Positions 56,301 to 64,000 of a DNA stretch of 64,000 bases are shown here, piece after piece (within the stretch, counting starts at the first letter, position 1; every line of letters starts with the position of its first letter). This stretch comes from Sinotaia quadrata (lineage: Eukaryota > Mollusca > Gastropoda > Architaenioglossa > Viviparidae): contig CM054184.1 of assembly GCA_028829895.1 (NCBI GenBank), positions 52,101,201-52,165,200 of the forward strand, read 5' to 3'. The notes beneath the pieces are model-generated. The model did no database searches. It was not told the DNA's origin and saw nothing but the letters and a program-made list of their open reading frames with translations. The position numbers and the translations under genes are program-made.

Positions 56301-59300
56301 CTGGTTTATGTAGATGCCACCATTATCCCAGCGTCGACCTGTAGAAATATTCCTTTAGTGCGTTTGTTATTCAGTACATGGCAACGCTTGTCAGTATGAT
56401 CCAGGAAACGTCTATCTAATTACATATGTTGACTGATTAAACTACTACTGGTGACAGATTGCACTAAAACAGGAGACTGATTAATAATGTTGACAGACTA
56501 CACTATGACTGGCGATTAAATTAATGAAAGATGCTGGTGGCTGATTACACTGTTAAAGATGACAGACTACACTAGTGCTGATTACACTGTTAAAGATGAC
56601 AGACTACACTAATACTGGTGGCTGATTACACTGTTAAAGATGACAGACTACACTAAAACTGGTGGCTGATTACACTGTTAAAGATGACAGACTACACTAA
56701 TACTGGTGGCTGATTACACTGTTAAAGATGACAGACTACACTAATACTGGTGGCTACTACACTAATACTGGTGGCCGACTACAAAATGCTCGTGACTGAC
56801 TACTCTAAAACTGGCGGGCTGATTATGGTGATTCTCTGCACTAATGATTGTGCCGACTACACTAATGTTGGTGACTGACTACACTAATGCTGGTGAGTGA
56901 CTACACTAATACTGGTACTGCCTACAGAAATACTGGTAACTGACTTCACTAATGCTGGTGACTGACTACACTAATACAGGTGACTGACTGCACCAATACT
57001 GGTAATTGAATACACAGATGCTGGTGACTGACTACACTAATACTGGTGACTGACTAGATTAATGCTGGTGACTCACTAATGCTGGTGGCTGACTACACTA
57101 AGACTGGTGACTGACTACACTAATACTGGTAGCTGACTACACTAATACTTGTGACTACACAAATACTGGTAACTGACTACACAGTTGCTGGTGGCTGACT
57201 AAACTGAAACTGATGGCTGACGGAACTAATACTGGTGACAAACTGATGGCTGACTGAACTAATACTGGTGACTAACTAATACAGGTGACACTACACTAAT
57301 ACCATTGAATGTCTACATTAAACTGGTGAGTGACTATACCAATTCTGGAGACCGACTACACTAAAACTGGTGATTGACACGGACACAAGGGAACCTACCC
57401 ATTTCATCCACCAGATGATGCACAAAGTGGCCCACCAGAGTGCCGATGGCGCCAAAGCTGTAGTAGTGTGGCATGTCGTAGGAGTAGAGCGGGAACTGCA
57501 GGATGCCGGCAGGCACAATGATTTCGTCCCAGTACCACAACACGCCCAGATTGGTCTCGTAAGTTCTAAACAACCACTCACTCCGGTCTTCACCCTCGCG
57601 CAGCTCTCGGTTCCACTCTCGTTTTATTTGCTGATTGGCTGACAATAGGTTGCCGAAAAAGTCACTGGCGTTCACTGTCAACTGTTCAGAGAGTTACCAA
57701 AGTGTCACTGACGTTCGCAGTTAAAATATCTACCACAATGTTACGGGTATTCTGTCAAAGTTTAGATCACTTGTGTTCACAGTCAATTGTTCAAAATGTT
57801 TCAAAGCGTCGTTGATGTTTAATCAAAGCACTGTTCAGATAGGTATTTTAATAAACCTCACTATTTCACAGCCATCTATCTAAAAAGATTTAAAACATCC
57901 TTGGTTTAAAAAATCATCTGTTGAAATATATAAATACATCAAAAGATTTTAATAAAATGTTACTATCACTGTTGATTGTGTGGCTGACTTTAAAAAATGT
58001 TTGTTAACAAAAGATTTTAATAAAAACAAAATCTTACTATTACTGTTGATTGTGTGGCTGACTTTAAAAAAATATGTTTGTTAACAAAAGATTTTAATAA
58101 AATGTTACTATCACTGTTGATTGTGTGGCTGACTTAAAAAAAATATGTTTGTTAACAAAAGATTTTAATAAAAACAAAATCTTACTATTACTGTTAATTA
58201 CAAGGTTTCAAAGCAATGGATACTCAAGGAAGAAAGTCTTGAAAGACTATGTGACTGACTCATAGAAGAAAGTCTTGAAAGACTATGTGACTGACTCATA
58301 GAAGAAAGTCTTGAAAGACTATGTGACTGACTCATAGAAGAAAGTCTTGAAAGACTATGTGACTGACTCATAGAAGAAAGTCTTGAAAGACTATGTGACT
58401 GACTCATAGAAGAAAGTATTGTAAGACTGTGTGACTGACTCATAGAAGAAAGTATTGAAAGACTGTGTGACTGACTGTAAAAGAAAGTATTGAAAGACTG
58501 TGTGACTGACTCGTAAAAGAAAGTATTGAAAGACTGTGTGACTGACTCGTAAAAGAAAGTATGGAAAGACTGTGTGACTGACTCGTAAAAGAAAGTATTG
58601 TGTGTGACTGACTCGTAAAAGAAAGTATTGTGTGTGACTGACTCGTAAAAGAAAGTATGGAAAGACTGTGTGGCTGACTCGTAAAAGAAAGTATGGAAAG
58701 ACTGTGTGACTGACTCGTAAAAGAAAGTATTGTATGTGACTGACTCGTAAAAGAAAGTATTGAAAGACTATAAAATCACTCGTAGGTGGAATTCTTGATA
58801 GACTGTAATGTGTGAAATGCCAAAGTTATTTATAGTGCTGACGTCAACGTTCTAGTGACGTGCCAATAAGTACTAATGACGTGCGCACAATATTCTAACT
58901 GTACGCATAATCGTGATTACAAATAGTAATACAGGTATAATACCGTAAAGTTCCAGCGCCAAACACAAAATCTACCAAAGGTGTGTACAGATATAGTCAT
59001 TGTTACATTCTGAGCAATTCTTCTTAACTCCGTTTCAGTTTTGAATTGTATTGCACACAACTTACATCGGCGAATATAGAGTCAAGTTTCTCTTCGTCTC
59101 TCATGAAATCAGGGTACCCGATTTTGTAGGTGGATGCATACATCTGTACACAAAGATAGTTAAAGTTGATTTTACAACAAAATTTACTTTATTTTTCGGG
59201 GGGTAGGGCGTGAGGGGTGTACATTTTTGGATCTATACGTTTGCTCAAAAGGACAGATAATTAATACATGAAGAGACCTCTGCACAAAACAAATAAAACA

Positions 59301-61818
59301 TACATTTAACCAATTTGAAAACGCTGCTATACATTTAGTCAATAAACAATTGTTTACAATTTACAATTCTCATAAAATTTTCTTAGGTAGATCTAAACAT
59401 ACTCTCATGGGATTTTCTTTTAGTAATTGATTAGTTAGATCTATACATTAATTCAGAACATAATTACGTAATTAGTTTACTTAGGTAGATCTAAACATAC
59501 TCTCAGGGGATTTTCTTTTAGTAAGTGATTAGTTAGATCTATACATTAATTCAAAACATAATTACGTAATTAGTTTACTTAGGTAGATCTAAACATACAC
59601 TAAGGGGATTTTCTTTTAGTAATTGATTAGTTAGATCTATACATTAATTCAGAACATAATTTAAGCAATTAGTTTACTATGATCTAAACATCTGCTCAGG
59701 ACAAGTATTTCATAAATTCACAAGGACTGAAGATTAACACTTCTCTAGGAGGATCTCTTTATCTGTTCAGGACAGATATTTGATAATTTTGTAATATCTC
59801 TAAATCTGATTATAAGATTAGGCATTTAATGCTTTTGTGGGATGATCTATGCAGACATCTATCCAAAGGGCTGAAGTCAACAATGTTCTAGATCTCTACC
59901 TCTGATCTCAATTTTCTTTAAGATCGTTTAGCTGCATGCGTTTTACACATAATACACATACTGGCACACACATATAAATTCACACAATTACAAATATACA
60001 CCAAACACTGATGATCACATGTTACAATACACATAATACACATACTGGCACACACATATAAATTCACACAATTACAAATATACACCAAACACTGATGATC
60101 ACATGTTACAATACACATATACCCACCTAGCGCGCATGCACATACATGCAACAACTACACATAAAACACAAATATGCACGTGCTTGCTGCGTACGCACAC
60201 ACACACACACACACACCTTATCTGTTGCGTATTGTTTCGTGTTTTCATCCATCCATGTATTGCTCTTTATCATGTCTTCAATCGCTTGCTTCACGCTCTC
60301 TGTGATTTCAGTCACCTGCACAATAGGAATGCCTGATTCTTATATTTAATAACTGAAAAGTCAACGCTTTGCTGAATGTTCGTTGGATATCTCTTTATTA
60401 ACATGTCATTAATATCTCATCCAATACTATTATCGACAACGAGCGATCAGTGGGACTTTGGGATTTCGGTACAGATGATCTCTATGTCTAAATATAAACA
60501 ATGCTGGGATTTCGGTACAGATGTTCCCAAGCCTAAATATAGACAATGTGGGGTAATTAAGAGGTGTATGGTGTATGTACTACAATGTTGTTAATAATTA
60601 ATGTCATCGTCTTCTAACTACAGACCTATAAAGTGTAACTGCATAGACCAGCAGACTTCTCAATGACGTCACCATTGCTAAAAAGACGTCAATATTGTAG
60701 TCTAGAATCACATCACCATTGTAGTCTAAAAAAACATTAACCAAGGTCATGTATAGAACTATGGTGTTTTAATTATCGTAACATTAAAGTTACAGTTTTA
60801 ATCAGAGGGCAAATATAGCCAAATAGAACCATATTGTTCTTAATCAAAGTCTCAGAAATTTGCTTAAACAAAAGTCGAGCAGCACTATAGCACTTTGAAG
60901 TTAGACTACATGGATCTGGAGTGGGGTTTTACTTTGCTGGTCTATTGCAGGTTTGCTTAAACAAGGTTACATAGGAACTATTATTGCTTATCTCTAATAA
61001 CTACATTTCTGTTCTTTGATAAGAACTATCTGTTTTTCTTTCTAGTGGCCTAGTTGTCTTTGTTTTCTCTTCTAGTGACCTACTTTGTGTTTTCTTTCTA
61101 GTGACATATCTTGCCTTTGTTGTTTTTTTCTAGTGTCTTACCATGTCTGTGTTTTTCTTTCTAGTGTCCTATCTTGTCTTTGTTTTTCTTTCTAATGTTT
61201 TGTCTGTTTCTCATTCTAGTGACCTAACTGACCTTTTTCTTTCTAGTGACCTATCTTGTCTTTGTTTTTCTTTCTAATGTTTTGTCTGTTTCTCATTCTA
61301 GTGACCTAACTGACCTTTTTCTTTCTAGTGACCTATCTTATCTTTGTTTTTCTTTTTAGTGTACTACCTTGTTTGTGTTTTTCTTTCTAGTGTTTTGTCT
61401 GTGTCTAGTGACCTATCATGACTGGGTTTTTTCTAATGACCTACCTTGTCTTTATTTTTCTCATCAAAAAACTCATTGACGTACAGAGCACCAAGTGCGA
61501 TGTCCATGTACAGGGTGGCCAATCTAAAGCAATACCTCTGTGACCCCAGGAACGTGGGCCTGCCGTACAGGTCGACGTACAGTTGACGATTGGCGTGAAC
61601 ATACTCCCAGGATAAATCTTGGACATACATTTCCAGTACGCACCACGTCAGGTAGTTGTGCAAAATTCTGGTGGGTTATTGGATTGTCATTTGGAGAAAG
61701 AGAGGATGGATAAAAACAAATAGTGTTAAATATCAAATGAAAAACTATCACGTTTTCAAAGTAATTAATTTATATGCAAATAACTAGCCCATAATAGTTT
61801 TCCACGCACTTTTACGGA

Positions 61819-61855
<37 letters not shown>

Positions 61856-62550
61856 CCGATAGCAGTTCACCACTGGAGCTTGCGTTAATCATTTCATTAT
61901 CAGACGTTATCTGATCTGGAGTGCCCCAGTGGTAACCATAGCCCCACACTTGTGTTCGAGGTGGAGGGCGGGAGGGTTAGCGGAAAGAGGTGAGGAAAAT
62001 CGCACCAGTTTGGCGCACACCCTTAACTACCCTCCGTCGGTGCTTCTGATACGTGTACAGGATGAACAATGACTTTATAAACATTGTTGTGTAGGGGCAG
62101 GTGAGGCTACACTGAAATGTAGGGGCAGGTAAGGCTACACTATACTGAGGTGTAGGGCAGGTGACGTCTGTATTGTTTCTTCGTTGATAGGTACAGGATG
62201 TTGATGATGTTGTGGACAATTCCTGTCTTCTGCGCAATTTTTAAGAATAGTCCAAAGATGCCTATGTCCCAAACATGCAAGTGAAATCTACCATCACACA
62301 CATAATGCCACGATACACAAAACTACAATGACAAATTTTCAGTCATAGTCTTTTATTAAATTCAAATATATATATATGCCGATGGACCCACGAACTTTAA
62401 ATCCACAAACCTGTTTCTGTTGTCTGGATCCAGACTGTTGATGAGTGACGTCAAGTTGTAGAGATACCCCGGATAAGGAAGTACCACTTTGGTTGACCCC
62501 GTGACGCCAGCAGCGTTAAACAGGTAGGTCAACTGTGCCGTCCAATCAAT
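49405..62550 (-). CDS. Gene B: M13 (neprilysin-like) pseudo-metallopeptidase, 5'-partial
   Basis: Joined exons, minus strand: 62411-62550, 61445-61667, 60217-60315, 59066-59143, 57399-57681, 56178-56338, 53589-53660, 52779-52871, 52251-52324, 49405-49504, corresponding to gene A exons 5-14. The visible part is 440 codons, open throughout. The HExxH equivalent is HFVHH: both zinc His are kept but the catalytic Glu is Phe. The second motif is GEAIAI, with the Asp replaced by Ile as in A. Zinc binding might persist while hydrolysis should not. Exons 1-4 are expected beyond 64000. Introns are shorter than in A, but several carry related arrays. Confidence 0.9.
49540..50245. repeat. ~77 bp minisatellite, gene B intron 13
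   Basis: About nine units with AATTTTGTGAATATATAACT, GAAGAGCCTAGAGTTATCTA and CTCCTCCATTTCAAGTAATC. Confidence 0.94.
50320..50440. repeat. (TATC)n, (CT)n, (TA)n microsatellite
   Basis: A compound simple repeat in gene B intron 13, dominated by TATC. Confidence 0.95.
50460..50965. repeat. 29 bp minisatellite, gene B intron 13
   Basis: About seventeen units with AAATGAAGAGCTAGAATTAT and CTAATATAT, alternating with a TAGCCAATATAT subtype. It shares GAAGAGC-TAGA-TTATCTA words with the neighbouring 77 bp array. Confidence 0.94.
51055..51740. repeat. ~36-40 bp minisatellite, gene B intron 13
   Basis: About eighteen units with TGTATTATCATTTGTAACAA and GCCATGTCGTACGTAA. Some units carry an extra ATGC (CCATGCATGTCG). 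Minus-strand frames over it are repeat artefacts. Confidence 0.95.
52015..52256. repeat. 47 bp array carrying the exon 13 donor, gene B
   Basis: Five units on the plus strand with CAATTCTTACTGTGTTATCT and TAGCCAGTTTTACCATCTTT. On the gene strand each unit has ACA|GTAAGAATT, the end of exon 13 and its donor. The last unit is the true junction at 52250/52251. The flank 51740-52015 is a decayed version. Confidence 0.88.
52251..52324 (-). CDS. Gene B exon 13
   Basis: TYCYNRDPRYDFVMVSSGRA then NEATQ (last codon split). The first half equals A exon 13, while the second half differs at 7 residues. Acceptor CCCCAG, donor GTAAGA. Confidence 0.92.
52779..52871 (-). CDS. Gene B exon 12
   Basis: AFKNWQQAKGQDPAPPGQ then FTPDQMFFLGNAQ, equivalent to A exon 12. 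Acceptor CTTTCAG, donor GTAAGA. The short intron 12 (52325-52778) holds only degenerate AAACATTC words. Confidence 0.93.
52872..53400. repeat. Degenerate repeats and 55 bp array, gene B intron 11
   Basis: 52872-53120: decayed ~60 bp units resembling the exon 12 start (TTGAATG..CTGAAAGTCAA). 53185-53395: four units with ACTAATGGTACTCCAGAAAG and CCCGAAGTAACATTTAGCTG. The rest of the intron to 53588 is unique. Confidence 0.75.
53589..53660 (-). CDS. Gene B exon 11 (second zinc motif region)
   Basis: VAVNGKTYAGEAIAITTG then IRIAYN. Zinc Glu kept; the helper Asp is Ile, as in A. Phase 0; donor GTAAGT. Confidence 0.94.
53661..54295. other. Gene B intron 10, first part
   Basis: Unique AT-rich DNA. 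A ~45 bp near-duplicate lies at 54150-54250 (ATGTACCCAAGATTAAG). No gene recognised. Confidence 0.4.
54310..54522. repeat. 51 bp minisatellite, gene B intron 10
   Basis: Four nearly perfect units with GAATAATGAAAGCGAGCACT and GTCTATGTGAAGTGCCATAC. The 51 bp unit is divisible by three, so a 17-residue repeat reads through on both strands. Confidence 0.93.
54523..55735. other. Gene B intron 10, middle: unassigned higher-complexity DNA
   Basis: Less AT-rich than other introns. Plus-strand frames of 75 codons (54534-54761) and 80 codons (55453-55695) have balanced composition, but I recognise neither. A 39 bp triplicate (TATGAGACACTGATGGACAG) is at 55125-55250. A degraded mobile element is one possibility. 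Confidence 0.3.
55738..55939 (+). promoter_or_regulatory. Triple CRE plus TATA cluster inside gene B intron 10
   Basis: Perfect TGACGTCA at 55738-55745, 55842-55849 (within ATGACGTCAT) and 55900-55907, then TATATAAG at 55932-55939 on the plus strand. A 41-codon frame starts at 55983 (MEPKRSSRSF..., stop 56106-56108). The promoter call is inference. It could belong to an inserted element and would be antisense to gene B. Confidence 0.4.
56178..56338 (-). CDS. Gene B exon 10
   Basis: Completes the split Gly, then RRWDNGGIYINQQNGWWSND, TINNYN and RQCVVDLYNN, ending NGEQRT before GTGTGT. Equivalent to A exon 10. Confidence 0.92.
56430..57385. repeat. ~22/45 bp minisatellite, gene B intron 9
   Basis: Left: five ~45 bp units with CTGGTGGCTGATTACACTGT and TAAAGATGACAGACTACACT. 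Right: many degenerate ~22 bp units with CTGGTGACTGACTACACTAA. Related to the TAGTGGTGATTGA family in the same intron of gene A. Confidence 0.9.
57399..57681 (-). CDS. Gene B exon 9 (HFVHH in place of HExxH)
   Basis: LTVNASDFFGNLLSANQQ start, VPAGILQFPLYS, then FGAIGTLVGHFVHHLVDEMG. Zinc His residues are present and the catalytic Glu is replaced by Phe. It is nearly identical to A exon 9 over 91 bp (57444-57534) encoding the PAGIL block, but differs by five non-silent changes in the HExxH half. Acceptor CTGAACAG, donor GTAGGT. Confidence 0.95.
57672..57840. repeat. Decayed acceptor-derived units, gene B exon 9
   Basis: Three or four weak copies of a GTCACTG..GTTCACAGTCAA..TGTTCA unit, the counterpart of the array next to A exon 9. 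Confidence 0.5.
57900..58200. repeat. ~70 bp array, gene B intron 8
   Basis: Four units with GTTAACAAAAGATTTTAATA and CTGTTGATTGTGTGGCTGAC. Confidence 0.9.
58210..58790. repeat. ~37 bp minisatellite, gene B intron 8
   Basis: About fifteen units with AGAAAGTCTTGAAAGACTAT and GTGACTGACTCATAGA; later units read GTAAAAGAAAGTATTG. The remainder to 59065 is unique. Confidence 0.94.
59066..59143 (-). CDS. Gene B exon 8
   Basis: MYASTYKIGYPDF then MRDEEKLDSIFAD. Equivalent to A exon 8, phase 0, acceptor TGTACAG, donor GTAAGT. Confidence 0.94.
59380..60125. repeat. Two arrays, gene B intron 7
   Basis: 59380-59690: three ~115 bp units with TTACTTAGGTAGATCTAAAC and AGTTAGATCTATACATTAAT. 59945-60120: a duplicated ~87 bp unit with ATACACATAATACACATACT. 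Between them lies unique DNA. Confidence 0.9.
60194..60216. repeat. (CA)n microsatellite forming the exon 7 donor
   Basis: On the gene strand exon 7 is followed directly by GTGTGTGTGT, so the 5' splice site is the first GT of a dinucleotide repeat. Confidence 0.93.
60217..60315 (-). CDS. Gene B exon 7
   Basis: VTEITESVKQAIEDMIKSNT then WMDENTKQYATDK, equivalent to A exon 7. Phase 0; acceptor TTGTGCAG. Confidence 0.95.
60316..61010. other. Gene B intron 6, first part
   Basis: Unique DNA with a ~52 bp pair at 60450-60550 (GGGATTTCGGTACAGATG). Nothing coding recognised. Confidence 0.45.
61020..61444. repeat. Degenerate donor-bearing minisatellite, gene B intron 6
   Basis: About thirteen diverged ~31 bp units, plus strand CTTTCTAGTGACCTATCTTG and TTTTTCTTT. 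Homologous in position and sequence to the array after A exon 6 but far more decayed. Several units keep CTACCTTG (gene strand CAAGGTAG). Confidence 0.85.
61445..61667 (-). CDS. Gene B exon 6
   Basis: Completes a split Arg, then ILHNYLTWCVLEMYV, SWEYVHANRQLYV, RYCFRLATLYM and ALGALYVNEFFDEKNKDK. Four residues longer than A exon 6 because of an insertion after ANRQLY. Reading past the donor also gives V-G-H-stop. Confidence 0.95.
61668..62410. other. Gene B intron 5
   Basis: A (GT)n run at 61819-61852 and a ~25 bp duplicate near 62090-62165 (GTAGGGGCAGGTGAGGCTAC). Otherwise unique. The large 50/60 bp array of A intron 5 is absent. Confidence 0.6.
62411..62550 (-). CDS. Gene B exon 5 (first exon in window)
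   Basis: IDWTAQLTYLFN, GVTGSTKVVLPYPGYLYN, NLTSLINSLDPDN, ending two bases into an Arg codon before GTTTGT. Equivalent to A exon 5. The acceptor TTTCAG is single, with no array. The exon 4 equivalent was searched for up to 64000 and not found. Confidence 0.93.
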
Positions 62551-63465
62551 CTGAAATTTACAAGATTTTCACAGAATTTGTTCTTTTAAAGTTTGCACAT
62601 AAGAAGGAACTATATGAATGACACATCGATGATGATTATCATTATATTAATGATGACGATGACGATGATGTTGATAATAATGAATGTAGGGTGGTGATGG
62701 TATGTTTAGCAAAATGTTTTTCGTGATGTAGATGTTGTCGTCAAAAGAGCTAATTAACACCTGTCAATAGATAACAGTTTTCCAAAAGCAACAGTGAGCA
62801 GGGTACAATTTAAATCATAGCAATAAAGCAAGAAGATTTAAACTTAAAACAGAGTATAGTGTGCGGGGTACAATTTAAGACATAGCAGTTATGTGTGCAA
62901 ATTAAAACTTACAATAAACTACAGCGTGCAGGGTACAATTTAAGACATAGCAGTTATGTGTGCAAATTAAAACTTACAATAAACTACAGCGTGCAGGGTA
63001 CAATTTAAGATATAGCAGTTATGTGTGCAGATTAAAACTTACAATAAACTACAGCGTGCAGGGTACAATTTAATACATAGCAGTTATGTGTGCAGATTAA
63101 AACTTACAATAAACAACAGCGTGTAGGGTACAATTTAAGACATAGCAGTTATGTGTGCAGATTAAAACTTACAATAAACTACAGCGTGCAGGGTAGGATT
63201 CAAGCACAGTATTTTTGAACGTAACAGGACTACAACCATATAGTGGTGCAGGGTACAATAAAGAAAAGCAATACAAATTTTAATCTTAAACACTTACACC
63301 AAAATGTGCAGGGTACAATACAGAAAAGCAATACAAATTTTAATCTTAAACATTTACACCAAAATGTGCAGGATAAAATATTAAACAACTAATTCCTGCA
63401 GCATTAACGCTACAACACAATATAGCATGAAAGCTAAATTTTGTAACAAAATATTTATCAAATAT
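62551..63465. repeat. ~62 bp minisatellite, gene B intron 4
   Basis: A GAT-rich stretch (62625-62670), then about six units at 62800-63200 with GTGCAGGGTACAATTTAAGA, CATAGCAGTTATGTGTGCA and TTAAAACTTACAATAAAC. A shorter subtype (AGGGTACAATAAAGAAAAGC) runs to 63370. Confidence 0.92.
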
Positions 63466-64000
63466 GGTTCACCGACAAAACCGCGAACGACAAATGCGCG
63501 CCGACAAAACCGCGATGGACAAAATCGCGACGACAAAATCGCGCCGACAAAATCGCGCCGACAAAATCGCGATCGACAAAATCGCGATGATACATGTTAA
63601 ATCGTACAAGAATGTAATAATAACATACGTAGATATCAATATTACGATAACATACGTAGATATCAATATTACGATAACATACGTAGATATCAATATTACT
63701 ATAACATACGTAGATATCAATATTACGATAACATACGTAGATATCAATATTACGATACACAAAGCAATGTTAAGAGATACTGCGTGCAAATAATCCTCAA
63801 AATAAGGCAATGAAAAGAATGATGCATACATCAAATCTTATTTTATTTAAATATCAATATTAAGAGATACTACGTGTAAATAATCCTTACACAAATGCAA
63901 TGAAAAGAATGAAGCATACATCAAAGATCAATATTAAGAGATACTACGTGCAAATAATTCTTACACAAAGGTAATGAAAAGAATGAAGCATATATCTAAT
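63466..64000. mobile_element. CG-rich TIR element, copy 3 (truncated by window end)
   Basis: Starts GGTTCACCGACAAAACCGCG, followed by the CGACAAAATCGCG motif array. The inside (GATACATGTTAAATCG onward) is the reverse complement of the right part of the 33017-33626 element, so this copy is inverted relative to it. Within it, 63618-63756 is a ~26 bp array with ACGTAGATATCAATATTACG, and 63765-64000 repeats a ~70 bp internal unit. Confidence 0.7.

Overview
The window is eukaryotic nuclear DNA: AT-rich, with phase-consistent GT-AG introns, long intronic minisatellites, and no ribosome-binding sites or operons. An M13 (neprilysin/endothelin-converting-enzyme) gene family, CCCTAA-like interstitial repeats and many young tandem arrays fit an invertebrate, probably a lophotrochozoan such as a mollusc. 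The species cannot be fixed from the sequence alone.

Coding content is two tandem paralogues on the minus strand. Gene A (42287 down to 10058) is complete: 14 exons and 766 codons with intact reading phase. It encodes a type II membrane protein with a short cytosolic tail, one membrane segment and an M13 ectodomain. Gene B (62550 down to 49405) is the upstream neighbour. Exons equivalent to A exons 5-14 are present (440 codons), and its 5' part lies beyond 64000. Exon sizes and intron phases match exactly between the genes except exon 6, where B has four more codons.

Both proteins look like pseudo-metallopeptidases. The HExxH zinc helix reads RVVHQ in A and HFVHH in B. The second zinc motif (ENxxD) reads GEAIAI in both, so the catalytic Glu and the helper Asp are missing. 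The NA(F/Y)Y substrate-binding motif is also gone. All frames are open and the splice sites are sound, so the genes appear retained for a non-proteolytic role (inference).

Layout: 1-9350, a head-to-tail duplicated ~5 kb repeat unit containing a foldback structure; 9351-10057, 3' flank of A; 10058-42287, gene A with nearly every intron filled by its own minisatellite family; 42288-49404, intergenic DNA with the A promoter (TATA, initiator, DR1 site), a second CRE/TATA cluster and arrays; 49405-64000, gene B. A probable solo LTR lies in A intron 9. A family of terminal-inverted-repeat elements built of short CG-rich motifs occurs three times.

The most unusual structural feature is that several minisatellites include a splice site of the adjoining exon. 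The strongest case is exon 6: about 30 copies of its 5' splice site follow it in A, and a degenerate version follows it in B. In both, reading past the first donor gives V-G-H-stop. No rRNA, tRNA, CRISPR or prokaryotic features were seen.
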